Shown: positions 1 to 9,641 of the stretch, in pieces
Layout of the letters: every line of letters begins with the position of its first letter
Position numbering within the stretch: position 1 is the first letter of the stretch
Origin: Blattabacterium cuenoti
Lineage (GTDB): Bacteria; Bacteroidota; Bacteroidia; Flavobacteriales; Blattabacteriaceae
Length of the DNA: 64,000 nucleotides
Reading direction: 5' to 3'
NCBI RefSeq assembly: GCF_014252275.1
Contig: NZ_CP059214.1
Span: 125,906-189,905, forward strand
The notes under the pieces: generated by a model
What the model was told of the DNA's origin: nothing
The model's database searches: none
Seen by the model: only the letters and a program-made list of their open reading frames with translations
Made by a program: the position numbers and the translations under genes

Positions 1-633
1 CGCATCACCTATAAAATGGATAAACTCGTGTTCTCTAAAATTCAAGATATGAGCAATCATTGTTAACAACAAAGAATAGGAAGCAATATTAAAAGGTAGT
101 CCAAGAAAAATATCCGCACTTCTTTGATATAGAAGTAAAGACAATTGTTTCTTTTCATTATCAACGAATAATTGAAACATGACATGACAAGGAGGTAATG
201 CCATAAATTTAATCATTCCTACATTCCAAGAAGAGACAATAAGACGTCGAGAGGTTGGATTATATCGAATTTCTTTGATTACGTTGGATATTTGATCAAC
301 ACATATTTCATTTCCACGATAATATGTAGGCCATTTTCTCCATTGATATCCATATATAGGTCCTAATTCTCCATTCTTATCAGCCCATTCATTCCAAATT
401 GTTACTTTATTATCTTTCAAATATTGTATATTAGTATCTCCTTTTAAAAACCAAAGAAGTTCATGGATTATGGATTTTATACTCATTTTTTTAGTAGTTA
501 ACAATGGAAATCCTTTCTTTAAATCAAATCGCATTTGATATCCAAATATACTTTTGGTTCCAACACCGGTTCGGTCGTTTCTTTTTTTTCCATGTTGCAA
601 AACTTGTTGTATCAGCTCCAAATATTGTCTCAT
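1..633 (-). CDS. thyA: Thymidylate synthase (3' end cut by window edge)
   Basis: Makes dTMP from dUMP using methylene-tetrahydrofolate, in the cytoplasm. The frame opens at the ATG at 633 and stays open for 211 codons to base 1. The N-terminus ([12 protein letters not shown]) and the RTGVGT motif near residue 21 are typical of ThyA. The catalytic cysteine is Cys149 in LPPCH, followed by the dUMP-binding QRSAD motif. Against the usual length of about 264 residues, roughly 50 C-terminal residues lie outside the window. It is divergent from prs across 58 bases. Its product dihydrofolate is recycled by FolA, encoded at 54103. Identification is firm; only the missing end is unseen. Confidence 0.96.
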   Translation of the reverse strand, partial: MRQYLELIQQVLQHGKKRNDRTGVGTKSIFGYQMRFDLKKGFPLLTTKKMSIKSIIHELLWFLKGDTNIQYLKDNKVTIWNEWADKNGELGPIYGYQWRKWPTYYRGNEICVDQISNVIKEIRYNPTSRRLIVSSWNVGMIKFMALPPCHVMFQLFVDNEKKQLSLLLYQRSADIFLGLPFNIASYSLLLTMIAHILNFREHEFIHFIGDA

Positions 634-667
634 GATTTAAAAATATGTTTATTTTTTCTTTTAGAAG

Positions 668-675
668 TATTTTTG
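668..675 (+). promoter_or_regulatory. Putative -7 promoter box for prs
   Basis: The octamer TATTTTTG matches the Bacteroidetes -7 consensus TAnnTTTG and ends 16 bases before the prs ATG. No TTG sits at the ideal 19-base spacing upstream, so only half of the promoter is recognisable. In such AT-rich DNA a chance match is possible. Confidence 0.35.
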
Positions 676-691
676 CATAAAAAATATAGAT

Positions 692-1630
692 ATGAATCAA
701 AAAGTTCTCTTTTTCTCTACAAGACGTGGATTGGAATTATCTAAAAATATATCTCAATATTATGGAAAATTACTTGGAAAAGTAAAGTTTCTAGAATTTA
801 GTGATGGAGAATATATTCCACATTTTCAAGAATCTGTTCGTGGTTGTAGAGTATTTTTAATTGGATCTACTTTTCCTCCAGTCGATAATCTCATGGAACT
901 CCTATTAATGTGTGATGCTGCTAGGAGGGCATCTGCTTATAACATAACACTGGTAATTCCTTACTTTGGATGGGCAAGGCAAGATCATAAAGATCAACCA
1001 AGAACGCCAATTGCAGCAAAACTTGTTGCACAATTAATGGTCTCTTCTGGAGCTACCAGATTAATCACTATGGATTTACATGCAGATCAAATACAAGGAT
1101 TTTTTGATATTCCTGTAGATCATTTATATGCTTCTAGAATTTTTATTGATTATATTAAAAAATTAAATATTGATCGTCTAACTATCGCTTCTCCAGATAT
1201 GGGTGGAGCAAAAAGAGCAAGAAGCTATGCAGGATATTTAGGAACAGATGTAGTGATTTGTTATAAAGAAAGAAAAAAAGCAAATAAAATAGAATTCATG
1301 AATCTTATAGGAAAAGTAAAAGGAAAAAATATCGTACTGATAGATGACATGGTAGATACTGCAGGAACATTAACAGAAGCCGCAAATTTAATTAAACAAC
1401 AAGGAGCATTGAGTGTTCGTGCAATTGCTACACATCCGGTATTATCAGGAAATTCATACGATAAAATCTATCAATCTTCTATTGAAGAATTAGTAGTCAC
1501 AGATACTATTCCTATCAAAAAACATCAAACAAATCAAAAAATACGTGTCATCTCTTGTGCTCCACTTTTTGCAGAAGTGATGAAATCTATAAAAAATGAT
1601 GAGTCCATAAGCAATAAATTTATAATTTAA
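692..1630 (+). CDS. prs: Ribose-phosphate pyrophosphokinase (PRPP synthetase)
   Basis: Transfers pyrophosphate from ATP to ribose 5-phosphate to make PRPP, the shared precursor of the purine and histidine pathways encoded in this window. At 312 residues it has the normal family length. Visible signatures are the ATP-binding stretch GWARQDHK near residue 92, the metal-binding TMDLHADQIQGFF around 128-140, and the PRPP loop LIDDMVDTAGTL near 215-227. The ATG at 692 gives the usual short N-terminus. Three bases separate it from rplY, so the two are probably cotranscribed, an arrangement common in Bacteroidetes. Confidence 0.97.
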   Translation: MNQKVLFFSTRRGLELSKNISQYYGKLLGKVKFLEFSDGEYIPHFQESVRGCRVFLIGSTFPPVDNLMELLLMCDAARRASAYNITLVIPYFGWARQDHKDQPRTPIAAKLVAQLMVSSGATRLITMDLHADQIQGFFDIPVDHLYASRIFIDYIKKLNIDRLTIASPDMGGAKRARSYAGYLGTDVVICYKERKKANKIEFMNLIGKVKGKNIVLIDDMVDTAGTLTEAANLIKQQGALSVRAIATHPVLSGNSYDKIYQSSIEELVVTDTIPIKKHQTNQKIRVISCAPLFAEVMKSIKNDESISNKFII

Positions 1631-1632
1631 GT

Positions 1633-2232
1633 ATGAAACAGGTAAATATATACGGTAAAAGAAGAGATATTGGAAAAAAAACAGTCCGTTTTCTTCGACG
1701 TTCAGATCAAATTCCATGCATTTTATACGGAAAAAATATCAACATTCCATTTTCAATTTCATTGGAAGAAATCAAAAAAATCATTCATAAGCAAGAGGTC
1801 TATAGAGTAGTGATAACCATTGAAAATTATGAAAAAAATATCCATACAATCCGTAAAGAAGTACAATTTGATCCTGTTAATGACCATCCACTTCATGTAG
1901 ATTTTTATAAATTCGATGAATTAAAACCTGTTGTGTTAGAAATTCCATTAAAATATACCGGAAGACCAATTGGAGTTTCTAAGGGTGGTCTCTTTTATTC
2001 TCCTATAAAAAAATTAAAAATCAAATCTTTACCAAAGAATATTCCAGATTATATAGAATTGTCTACTGATAAATTAGACATTGGTGATAAAATAACAGTG
2101 AAACATTTACATAATGAAAAATATGATATTTTACATCCTTCAAATACAATGATAGTGAAGATTACAACATCTCGAATAATTGCAAAGAGTTCTAAAGAAT
2201 CAGAAAATCAGGTAAAAGAAAATTCATCATGA
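1633..2232 (+). CDS. rplY: 50S ribosomal protein L25/CTC
   Basis: A 199-residue protein of the long L25/TL5/CTC class, which binds 5S rRNA on the large ribosomal subunit. The N-terminal half (GKRRDIGKKTVRFLRRSDQIPCILYGK, in part) is the L25 RNA-binding beta-barrel. It is followed by the CTC domain with the typical phrase HVDFYKFDELKPV near residues 97-109. The C-terminal tail is charged and low in complexity. It starts three bases after prs, and its TGA overlaps the ATG of tadA by four bases, so translation of tadA is probably coupled. Confidence 0.93.
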   Translation: MKQVNIYGKRRDIGKKTVRFLRRSDQIPCILYGKNINIPFSISLEEIKKIIHKQEVYRVVITIENYEKNIHTIRKEVQFDPVNDHPLHVDFYKFDELKPVVLEIPLKYTGRPIGVSKGGLFYSPIKKLKIKSLPKNIPDYIELSTDKLDIGDKITVKHLHNEKYDILHPSNTMIVKITTSRIIAKSSKESENQVKENSS

Positions 2233-2684
2233 AAAAAGATATGTTCTTTATGAACATTGCATTTCAAGAGGCTTGTATTGCATTTCATAAAAATGAAATT
2301 CCTATAGGTGCTGTGATGATTCATAATAATTTTGTAATTGCAAAAGCACATAACTTAACCGAAAAATCAAAAAATATTACAGCACATGCTGAAATTATAG
2401 TACTAAATCTAGCTTCTCATTATTTAGAAAAAAAATATATGACAGAATGTACTCTTTATGTGACTATTGAACCATGCGTTATGTGTGCAGGTGCTTTGTT
2501 TTTATCTAGAATGGGTAGATTAGTTTATGGAGCTTCAAATCATTCCAATCTAGGATTTTTAGGGTATGGAATACGATTGCATCCTAAAACTACTTTTAGT
2601 TCTGGAATTATGGAACAACAATGCAAATTATTAATGAAAAAATTTTTTCTTTCTATCAGAAGAAAAAAAAAAAAAATTAAGTAA
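2229..2684 (+). CDS. tadA: tRNA-specific adenosine deaminase
   Basis: Converts A34 of tRNA-Arg(ACG) to inosine so that one tRNA reads three arginine codons. It belongs to the cytidine/deoxycytidylate deaminase fold. The zinc site and proton donor are visible as TAHAEI (HAE) near residues 54-58 and PCVMCAGA near 84-91. At 151 residues it has the usual length. The ATG overlaps the end of rplY by four bases. The last codons lie on a run of 14 adenines (2663-2676), giving an Arg/Lys-rich tail, and the gene overlaps the 3' end of the opposite-strand DedA gene by eight bases. Confidence 0.95.
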   Translation: MKKDMFFMNIAFQEACIAFHKNEIPIGAVMIHNNFVIAKAHNLTEKSKNITAHAEIIVLNLASHYLEKKYMTECTLYVTIEPCVMCAGALFLSRMGRLVYGASNHSNLGFLGYGIRLHPKTTFSSGIMEQQCKLLMKKFFLSIRRKKKKIK

Positions 2685-3363
2685 TAAATTTCTTTTTTTT
2701 GATTTTCATTGTTAAAATAAAAGGAACTGTTGTGATACATATAATAGCTACAATAATCCATTCAATATGGTCTTTGATTTCTGGAAAATGTTTATCTAAA
2801 TAATGTCCAGATAACATAATGGAGTATGTCCATGTTAATGCACCAATCACGTTATAGATCATAAATTTTTTAAAATCTATATGTAGTATTCCGGCAACAA
2901 TAGGAGCAAAAGTACGAAATATAGGAAAAAATCTACTAATGACCAATGCTATAGAATTGTATTGATTATAGAATAATTTTGCTAAGATTAAATGTTTCTT
3001 TTTAAAAAAGAAAGAATCCTTTTTTTGATACAAAAATTTTCCTGATTTATATCCTAACCAATATCCTTGTATGTTTCCTAATACTGCTGCTAAAGCAACG
3101 AGGAGAATAATCACAAAAAAAGGAATATTGTAAAAATTTTTCCGTAAATCTTCACCAAAAATTCCTGCTGTAAATAACAAAGAATCTCCTGGTAAAAAAA
3201 ATCCAATAAACAACCCGGTTTCTGAAAATACAATAGCTAAAAGAATCAATAATGCTGTATTTCCAAAATGCACAAAAATCCACCTAGGGTTTAGTAAATG
3301 ATTTAAAAAATCAAGAATATCGGAGATTATGAAACAATAATCATAAAAATTATGTATTTGCAT
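2677..3363 (-). CDS. DedA-family integral membrane protein
   Basis: A 228-residue polytopic inner-membrane protein of the DedA (SNARE-associated/VTT) family, linked in other bacteria to membrane homeostasis and proposed lipid-carrier flipping. The first hydrophobic span carries the family phrase ETGLFIGFFLPGDSLLF near residues 48-64. The second half has SRFFPIFRTFAPIVAG near 143-158, matching the conserved R-x(3)-R-x(3)-P amphipathic motif. Several further hydrophobic segments follow, ending in a Lys-rich tail. It is convergent with and overlaps tadA. The substrate cannot be read from the sequence. Its retention in a small genome suggests an important envelope role. Confidence 0.87.
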   Translation of the reverse strand: MQIHNFYDYCFIISDILDFLNHLLNPRWIFVHFGNTALLILLAIVFSETGLFIGFFLPGDSLLFTAGIFGEDLRKNFYNIPFFVIILLVALAAVLGNIQGYWLGYKSGKFLYQKKDSFFFKKKHLILAKLFYNQYNSIALVISRFFPIFRTFAPIVAGILHIDFKKFMIYNVIGALTWTYSIMLSGHYLDKHFPEIKDHIEWIIVAIICITTVPFILTMKIKKKKFIT

Positions 3364-3416
3364 TTTTTATTTTTTGAATATCTTAAGATATGTTTCATTA
3401 AAATTTTCTAATTATC

Positions 3417-3536
3417 ATGGAATATTTATTCAAATTTATTAATCTTTTAGGATGGTTACCTAATTTATTGTTTTTAATAATAGGTTTTATTTTTATAACT
3501 TATTGGTTGTATAACATATTTCATTTTAATAGTTAA
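3417..3536 (+). CDS. Small hydrophobic single-pass membrane protein (hypothetical)
   Basis: A 39-codon ATG-to-TAA frame encodes a protein that is mostly membrane segment: about MEYLFKFINLLGWLPN, then LLFLIIGFIFITYWLY, then a short tail NIFHFNS. It fills nearly all of the space between the DedA gene and aroB, and its stop lies 15 bases before the aroB start, so it would be the first gene of an aroB transcript. The single span ending in YWL resembles short flavobacterial membrane proteins of the DUF6341 type (about 70 residues), of which this could be a shortened relative. That link is from memory. It may also be a chance open frame. Confidence 0.4.
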   Translation: MEYLFKFINLLGWLPNLLFLIIGFIFITYWLYNIFHFNS

Positions 3537-3551
3537 TGATTTTATAAAATT

Positions 3552-4646
3552 TTGAATGATGTGAAAATCAAAAAAGGATCTATTTTTTTTAAAAAAGATG
3601 CATATCAAATTTTAAACTTTTATTTAAATCATCATATTGATGATAGATCCAATCTATTTATTTTAGTAGATAATATAACTGAAAAATATTGTATTCCTAT
3701 ACTTTTTCATTCTATAGATCTTTTGAAAAGATCGCATATTATTCGTATTCAAACAGGAGAAAAAGAAAAAAATATACATACTTGTATTCAAATATGCAAT
3801 CAATTAGAAAGATGGAAAGCGAATAGAAAAAGTTTGATCCTCAATTTAGGAGGTGGTGTGATAACGGATATCGGAGGATTCGTATCCTCTATTTTTAAAA
3901 GAGGAATACGTTTTATTAACATTCCTACTACATTACTTGGTATGGTAGATGCCTCTATAGGAGGAAAAACAGGGGTAAATTTAAATACTGTAAAAAATGA
4001 GATAGGATCTTTTTATAGTCCAGAATTTTTAATCATTGATATAAATTTTTTGCAAACCCTGTCTAATGAGGAAATTCTTTCTGGTATGGCAGAAATGTTA
4101 AAACATGGATTAATATCGGATAGAAGTTTTTGGATAAAAATGAAAAATCTATTTTATATCGAAAAAATTCATGAAAAAAATGTTATAACAAACAAAAAGA
4201 AATGGGAATCATTAATTTCACAATCTATTTTAATCAAAAAAAATATTGTAGATCATGATCCTCAAGAAAAAGGATTACGTAAGATTCTCAATTTTGGTCA
4301 TACCATTGGTCATGCGTTAGAAAGTTATTTTATTATGAATAATCAAAAAATAACTCATGGAAAAGCCATTGCGATGGGAATGATATGTGAATCATTTATT
4401 TCAAATAAGATAAATGGATTATCCATGCAAGATTATAAAGAAATAAATTTTATTTTTTCTAAATTGTACTCATTAGAAAAAAATCAAATATGCGAAAGAG
4501 AAATAGACCATCTGTTTCCTATTATGGAAAATGATAAAAAAAATGAAAATAATCAGATTCTATTTTCTCTTTTAAAGAGGATAGGAGAATGCTTATACAA
4601 TTGTCCTGTTTCTTATTCGTTGATCAAAAAAAGTTTTATGTATTAA
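3552..4646 (+). CDS. aroB: 3-dehydroquinate synthase
   Basis: Second step of the shikimate pathway: DAHP to 3-dehydroquinate, using NAD and a divalent metal. The NAD-binding part is visible as [14 protein letters not shown] and then [19 protein letters not shown] (about residues 97-150). Metal ligands are the Glu in GMAEMLKHG and the His residues in [11 protein letters not shown] and HGKAIAMGM. At 364 residues it has normal length. No ATG fits the N-terminus; the best start is the TTG at 3552, with a GTG at 3561 as alternative. The 3' end runs close to the upstream part of gyrA. Confidence 0.95.
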   Translation: MNDVKIKKGSIFFKKDAYQILNFYLNHHIDDRSNLFILVDNITEKYCIPILFHSIDLLKRSHIIRIQTGEKEKNIHTCIQICNQLERWKANRKSLILNLGGGVITDIGGFVSSIFKRGIRFINIPTTLLGMVDASIGGKTGVNLNTVKNEIGSFYSPEFLIIDINFLQTLSNEEILSGMAEMLKHGLISDRSFWIKMKNLFYIEKIHEKNVITNKKKWESLISQSILIKKNIVDHDPQEKGLRKILNFGHTIGHALESYFIMNNQKITHGKAIAMGMICESFISNKINGLSMQDYKEINFIFSKLYSLEKNQICEREIDHLFPIMENDKKNENNQILFSLLKRIGECLYNCPVSYSLIKKSFMY

Positions 4647-4669
4647 TTGTTTTAATATTTTATAAAAAA

Positions 4670-7120
4670 ATGATTGAAGGTGAAAAATTAATTTCCATTA
4701 ATATTGAAGATGAAATGAAATCATCTTACATCGATTATTCTATGTCTGTGATAGTTTCTAGAGCTCTTCCTGATGTAAGAGATGGATTAAAACCTGTTCA
4801 TAGAAGAGTTCTTTATGGAATGTATCAATTAGGGCTTCTATCTAAAAATCCATATAAAAAATCTGCTCGTGTAGTTGGAGAAGTGTTAGGAAAATATCAT
4901 CCTCATGGAGATGTTTCAGTGTATGAAACAATGGTCCGTATGGCACAAAAATGGTCATTGCGTTATCCATTAATTGATGGACAAGGAAACTTTGGATCCT
5001 TGGATTCTGATCCTCCCGCAGCAATGCGTTATACAGAAGTAAGGATGGAAAAAATCTCTGAAGAGATGTTATTAGACATCCAAAAAGGAACCGTGGAGAT
5101 GCAATTGAACTTCGATGATTCTTTGGAAGAACCTAGCATATTACCAACACGTATTCCAAATCTTTTAATCAATGGATCTTCTGGAATTGCAGTCGGTATG
5201 GCAACAAACATCCCACCTCATAATTTAAAGGAAACCATTCAAGCAATTTGTGCATATATAGAAAGTGATAATACCCTATCCGTAGAAGAAATTATAAAAT
5301 ATATTAAAGCGCCTGATTTTCCTACAGGAGGAATTATTTACGGATATGATGGAGTTAAAAATGCGTTTCATACTGGAAGAGGTCGGATTGTTTTACGTGC
5401 TAAAGTTCACTTTGAAGAAATACAAGGAAGAAAATGTATTGTGGTCGATGAAATGCCTTATCAGGTGAATAAGTCCGATATGATATCAAAAACTGTTGAA
5501 TTAATAAAAGAAGGAAAAATGGATGGCATTTATCAAATACGTGATGAATCTGATAGAAAAGGATTACGTATTGTATATATCCTTAAACAAAATGCAAATC
5601 CCAATGTATTATTAAATAAATTATTTCAATATACTTCTTTACAAACTTATTTCAATGTTAATACTATTGCTTTAGTGAACGGAAAACCCGTTCAATTGAA
5701 TATAAAAGATTTAATTCAAAATTTTGTCGATCATCGACATGACGTGATTATCCGTCGAACAAAATATGAGTTAACAAGATGTCAACATCGTCTTCATATT
5801 TTAAAAGGATTTTTAAAGATATTGAATCATTTAGATACTATGATTCAATTAATTAAAGAATCTAAAAGTCGACATGAAGCTTGCGAGAGATTAATTCGTA
5901 AGTTTAACATATCGGAAAATCAATCAAAATCTGTATTAGATCTTCGTCTTCAAAGTCTTACTTCTCTTGAAAGGGAGAAAATTCAGAAAGAATATCGAGA
6001 TTTAGAAAGTAAACGAGAATTTTATAAGAAGGTACTGGATCAATACTCTTTAAGAACAGAAATTATTAAACAAGAGTTATTAGAAATTAACAAAAAATAT
6101 CAAGATTCGAGAAGAACACAAATTGATCATTCAGGAAGAGAAGTCCATATGGAAGATCTAATTGAAAATGAACAAGTTGTCCTGACCATTTCTCATGCAG
6201 GATATATTAAGAGAACTTCTTTATCTGAATATAAACGTCAAGGACGAGGAGGAATTGGAAATCGTGGAGCAACAGCAAAAGAATCTGATTTTTTTAAACA
6301 TTTACTCATAGCAACCAATCATCAACATTTGTTATTGTTTACAGAAAAAGGAAAATGTTTTTGGTTGAGAGTTTATGATATTCCAGAAGGATCTAAAATT
6401 TCTAGAGGTAGAGCAATTCAGAACATCATTAATCTTCAAACAGATGATAGAGTAAATGCTTACATATTAACTGGAGATATATCCGATAAAAAATATGTAA
6501 AAGATCATTATGTTGTAATGGTCACACAAAAAGGAGTAATCAAAAAAACATCACTAGAACATTATTCTCGTCCAAGAAAATATGGAATTAACGCCATTAT
6601 TATTCGAAAAGGAGATTCTTTATTAGAAGCTTTTTTAACTAAAGGAAATAGCCAGGTACTTATCGCTTTAAATAGTGGAAGAATTATTCGTTTTTCAGAA
6701 AAAAAAGTTCGTCCTACAGGAAGAAATTCATCAGGAGTAATAGGAATTTCATCAAAAAATGAAAATATGGTCATTGGGATGATATGTGTAGAAGAAAAAT
6801 GTCAAGGACAATTATTAGTAGTTTCTGAAAAAGGTTTTGGAAAAAGATCTCAATTAAAAGATTATCGATTAACCAATCGAGGAGGAAAAGGAATAAAAAC
6901 CCTAAACATTACTAAAAAAACAGGAAATTTGATTTCTATCAAATCTGTAACAGAACAAGATGATTTAATGATTATAAAAAAATCAGGAATTATGATAAGA
7001 ATTCCAGTATCAGATATCAGAATTATGGGTAGAACTACTCAAGGAGTACGATTGATAAATTTAAAAGAAAAGGATGCTATTGCGGATGTAGCAAAAGTAT
7101 ATAAACCAATTATGGATTGA
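4670..7120 (+). CDS. gyrA: DNA gyrase subunit A
   Basis: Breakage-reunion subunit of gyrase, which introduces negative supercoils with GyrB. The frame is open from 4589, but the family N-terminus ([20 protein letters not shown], in part) begins at the ATG at 4670, giving 816 residues and avoiding overlap with aroB. The catalytic tyrosine is Tyr121 in AAMRYTEVR. The quinolone-resistance region follows [12 protein letters not shown]. The gyrase-specific GyrA box is seen as [10 protein letters not shown] near residue 523, opening the C-terminal beta-pinwheel with its repeated GR/GG motifs (for example [10 protein letters not shown]). The GyrA box argues for gyrase over topoisomerase IV. Confidence 0.95.
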   Translation: MIEGEKLISINIEDEMKSSYIDYSMSVIVSRALPDVRDGLKPVHRRVLYGMYQLGLLSKNPYKKSARVVGEVLGKYHPHGDVSVYETMVRMAQKWSLRYPLIDGQGNFGSLDSDPPAAMRYTEVRMEKISEEMLLDIQKGTVEMQLNFDDSLEEPSILPTRIPNLLINGSSGIAVGMATNIPPHNLKETIQAICAYIESDNTLSVEEIIKYIKAPDFPTGGIIYGYDGVKNAFHTGRGRIVLRAKVHFEEIQGRKCIVVDEMPYQVNKSDMISKTVELIKEGKMDGIYQIRDESDRKGLRIVYILKQNANPNVLLNKLFQYTSLQTYFNVNTIALVNGKPVQLNIKDLIQNFVDHRHDVIIRRTKYELTRCQHRLHILKGFLKILNHLDTMIQLIKESKSRHEACERLIRKFNISENQSKSVLDLRLQSLTSLEREKIQKEYRDLESKREFYKKVLDQYSLRTEIIKQELLEINKKYQDSRRTQIDHSGREVHMEDLIENEQVVLTISHAGYIKRTSLSEYKRQGRGGIGNRGATAKESDFFKHLLIATNHQHLLLFTEKGKCFWLRVYDIPEGSKISRGRAIQNIINLQTDDRVNAYILTGDISDKKYVKDHYVVMVTQKGVIKKTSLEHYSRPRKYGINAIIIRKGDSLLEAFLTKGNSQVLIALNSGRIIRFSEKKVRPTGRNSSGVIGISSKNENMVIGMICVEEKCQGQLLVVSEKGFGKRSQLKDYRLTNRGGKGIKTLNITKKTGNLISIKSVTEQDDLMIIKKSGIMIRIPVSDIRIMGRTTQGVRLINLKEKDAIADVAKVYKPIMD

Positions 7121-7290
7121 TTGTTGAATCATATTCTTTAATTTGAAGAAAAAAGAAATTAGAATGTGTTAAGATTGTCTTTTATGCATAAACAAATCGT
7201 TGATGATAAAATTGAATAGAACAAATATATTTATGAAACAATTGTTTTTTTTTAAATCAAAGAAAAATTAATCAACAATATTTCGTTGTT

Positions 7291-8253
7291 ATGTCATGTT
7301 CAAATATTTATTTAAATCCAAAAAATATCCAAGAATTCATCGGAAAAGAATATTTATTGGAGAATCTTAATGTTTTCATCAAAGCTGCAAAAAAGAGAAA
7401 GGAAACTCTAGACCATATTTTATTTCACGGACCTCCAGGATTAGGAAAAACGACTCTTGCTCATATAGTAGCTCATGAATTATGTGTGAATATTACTGTA
7501 ACATCAGGAGCAGTTTTGGATAAACCTAGAGATTTAGCAGGATTATTGATTCATTTAAAATTACATGACGTTTTTTTCATTGATGAAATTCATCGATTAT
7601 CTCCAATCATTGAAGAATACTTGTATTCTGCGATGGAAAATTATAAAATAGATATTATTATTGATTCAGGATCTAACGCTAAATCGATCCAAATTGATTT
7701 ATCTCCTTTTACATTAATAGGGGCAACTACAAGATATGGATTGTTAACCTCTCCCATGAGATCTAGATTTGGAATTAATTTTCGCATCAATTATTATAAA
7801 AAAGAATTGTTAAAAACTATTATACAAAGAAATGCTAATCTATTAAACATTCCCATTACAGATGAAGCTTCGTTCGAAATAGCATGTAGAAGTAGAGGGA
7901 CTCCACGGATAGCTAATGCATTATTAAGGAGAATCCGTGATTTTGCTCAAATTAAAGGAAATGGAATAATTGATTTGAGCATATGCAGGTTAGGATTGCA
8001 AGCATTAAATGTCGATCGATATGGATTAGATGAAATGGATAATAAAATTTTGTATTCTATTGTTAATAATTTTCAAGGAGGTCCAGTAGGGATAAAAACG
8101 ATTGCTACATCTGTCAATGAAAATCCAGAGACTTTAGAGGAAGTATATGAGCCATTTCTTATACAGGAAGGATATTTAATAAGAACTCCAAGAGGAAGAA
8201 AAGCAACAAATTTAGCATTTCAACATTTAAAAAATCGGTTACAAAAAAAATAA
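7291..8253 (+). CDS. ruvB: Holliday junction branch migration ATPase RuvB
   Basis: AAA+ motor of the RuvAB complex that drives branch migration of Holliday junctions. The Walker A motif GPPGLGKTT lies at about residues 47-55, Walker B is FFIDEIHRL, sensor 1 is GATTRYG, and the arginine-finger stretch MRSRFG follows. The C-terminal winged helix contains the family phrase TPRGRKAT. At 320 residues it is slightly shorter than usual because the N-terminus is trimmed, but the core is complete. The 170 bases upstream hold no gene, so it probably has its own promoter. RuvA and RuvC are not in this window. Confidence 0.96.
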   Translation: MSCSNIYLNPKNIQEFIGKEYLLENLNVFIKAAKKRKETLDHILFHGPPGLGKTTLAHIVAHELCVNITVTSGAVLDKPRDLAGLLIHLKLHDVFFIDEIHRLSPIIEEYLYSAMENYKIDIIIDSGSNAKSIQIDLSPFTLIGATTRYGLLTSPMRSRFGINFRINYYKKELLKTIIQRNANLLNIPITDEASFEIACRSRGTPRIANALLRRIRDFAQIKGNGIIDLSICRLGLQALNVDRYGLDEMDNKILYSIVNNFQGGPVGIKTIATSVNENPETLEEVYEPFLIQEGYLIRTPRGRKATNLAFQHLKNRLQKK

Positions 8254-8291
8254 AATATTAATTTGATTCATTCATTTATAAACAATTCCTT

Positions 8292-8299
8292 TAACTTTG
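8292..8299 (+). promoter_or_regulatory. Putative -7 promoter box upstream of purA
   Basis: TAACTTTG matches TAnnTTTG and lies 28 bases before the purA ATG, within the 74-base gap after ruvB. The nearest TTG upstream is 26 bases away instead of about 19, so the -33 element is poor. If real, it could drive the long purine gene run. Confidence 0.35.
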
Positions 8300-8327
8300 G
8301 TTCAAGTTTATAAAATATATTAAAATT

Positions 8328-9629
8328 ATGCCTTCAAATGTTATTGTGGGGTTACAATGGGGAGATGAAGGAAAAGGTAAAATAACGGATTTACTTTCAA
8401 AAAATTCGGATTATGTCATACGTTATCAAGGAGGAAATAATTCAGGACATTCTATTCATGTAAAAAATCGTTATTTCGTACTTCATTTAATTCCTTCTGG
8501 AGTAATATATCCTAATGTCACGTGCATCGTAGGCGCAGGAGTGGTCATAGATCCCAAATCTTTCATTCAAGAAATCAAAAACTTAGAATCTATTGGCATA
8601 GATGTCTCTAAAGTATTTATAGAACATCGTGCGCATATTACTATGCCTTATCATTTACTGATCGATCAATATCGAGAAGAATCATTAGGAAAAAAAGCTA
8701 TAGGAACTACACATCGTGGAATTGGTCCAACTTATGAAGATAAAATAGCACGTATAGGAATTCGTGCGTTAGATTTGTTGGATAAAAAGAATTTATATAA
8801 AAAAATACAATATAACGTTCATTTGAATAATGCATTAATTACGAAAATTTATAAAAAACCTCCTCTTTCATTTGAAGAAATTTATCATGAATATGAAGAA
8901 TATGCCAATCTTCTATATAAACGAATTATAGATTCTATTTATCGAATTCATCGTGCTTTTCAAGAAAAGAAAAATCTTTTGTTTGAAGGTGCACAAGCCA
9001 TGTTATTAGATATCAATTACGGTACGTATCCATATGTTACTCCATCTTCTACGACTACTGGAGGAGTGTGTACAGGAAGTGGAATTCCTCCCAATTTTTT
9101 GGAAAATTTTATAGGAATATCCAAAGCATATTGCACACGTGTAGGAAATGGCCCATTTCCTACAGAAATATTCAATCAAAACGTTAACAATCACATACAA
9201 AAAAAAGGAAATGAGTATGGATCTACTACACAAAGGATTAGACGATGTGGTTGGTTGGATTTGGTCGCTTTAAAATATTCTTGCATGATCAACGGAATTA
9301 ATTGTTTAATTGTTACTAAATTAGATATACTTAGTGGATTAAACGTTTTAAAAATTTGTGTAAAATATAAAATTCATCATAAAATATTCAAAAATTTTCC
9401 TTCAGACATGCAAGGAAAAAAAATAGAATGTATTTTTTTAGAGTTTCCTGGATGGAAAGAAGATATTTCTTTTATTAAGGAATATGATCATTTACCAAAA
9501 AATTGCAAAAATTATGTGGAATACATTGAAAAATATCTTCAGTTAAAAATTGTACTCATTTCAGTTGGATCCGAAAGAAATCAAAATATTATAAAAAATA
9601 ATCAATTATTCAATAAAATTTTTTCTTAA
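8328..9629 (+). CDS. purA: Adenylosuccinate synthetase
   Basis: GTP-dependent condensation of IMP with aspartate, the first step from IMP to AMP. The GTP loop GLQWGDEGKGK at residues 7-17 is the family signature. The catalytic Asp lies within that loop, and the His is in NNSGHSI. The IMP-binding stretch GTTHRGIGPTYEDK lies near residues 125-138, and TPSSTTTGG and QRIRRCGWLD are typical. The 433 residues match the family. It is followed by purB after 12 bases, so the two AMP-branch genes are probably cotranscribed. Confidence 0.97.
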   Translation: MPSNVIVGLQWGDEGKGKITDLLSKNSDYVIRYQGGNNSGHSIHVKNRYFVLHLIPSGVIYPNVTCIVGAGVVIDPKSFIQEIKNLESIGIDVSKVFIEHRAHITMPYHLLIDQYREESLGKKAIGTTHRGIGPTYEDKIARIGIRALDLLDKKNLYKKIQYNVHLNNALITKIYKKPPLSFEEIYHEYEEYANLLYKRIIDSIYRIHRAFQEKKNLLFEGAQAMLLDINYGTYPYVTPSSTTTGGVCTGSGIPPNFLENFIGISKAYCTRVGNGPFPTEIFNQNVNNHIQKKGNEYGSTTQRIRRCGWLDLVALKYSCMINGINCLIVTKLDILSGLNVLKICVKYKIHHKIFKNFPSDMQGKKIECIFLEFPGWKEDISFIKEYDHLPKNCKNYVEYIEKYLQLKIVLISVGSERNQNIIKNNQLFNKIFS

Positions 9630-9641
9630 AAAATTTTTCTT

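Noticed and set aside
535-744. A 69-codon frame across the thyA-prs intergenic region
   Set aside because: It is antisense to conserved ThyA sequence at its left end and out of frame with prs at its right end.
4589-4669. A possible 27-residue N-terminal extension of gyrA
   Set aside because: It overlaps the aroB coding region, is hydrophobic and unlike GyrA; the family start fits the ATG at 4670.
7121-7290. The 170-base gap between gyrA and ruvB, with an 11-codon ORF (MHKQIVDDKIE)
   Set aside because: Too short and unlike any known peptide; no tRNA or RNA structure was seen. Probably only the ruvB promoter.
8254-8327. A 74-base gap of about tRNA size between ruvB and purA
   Set aside because: It has no acceptor-stem pairing, no TTCGA-like loop and no CCA end; it is too AT-rich for a tRNA.
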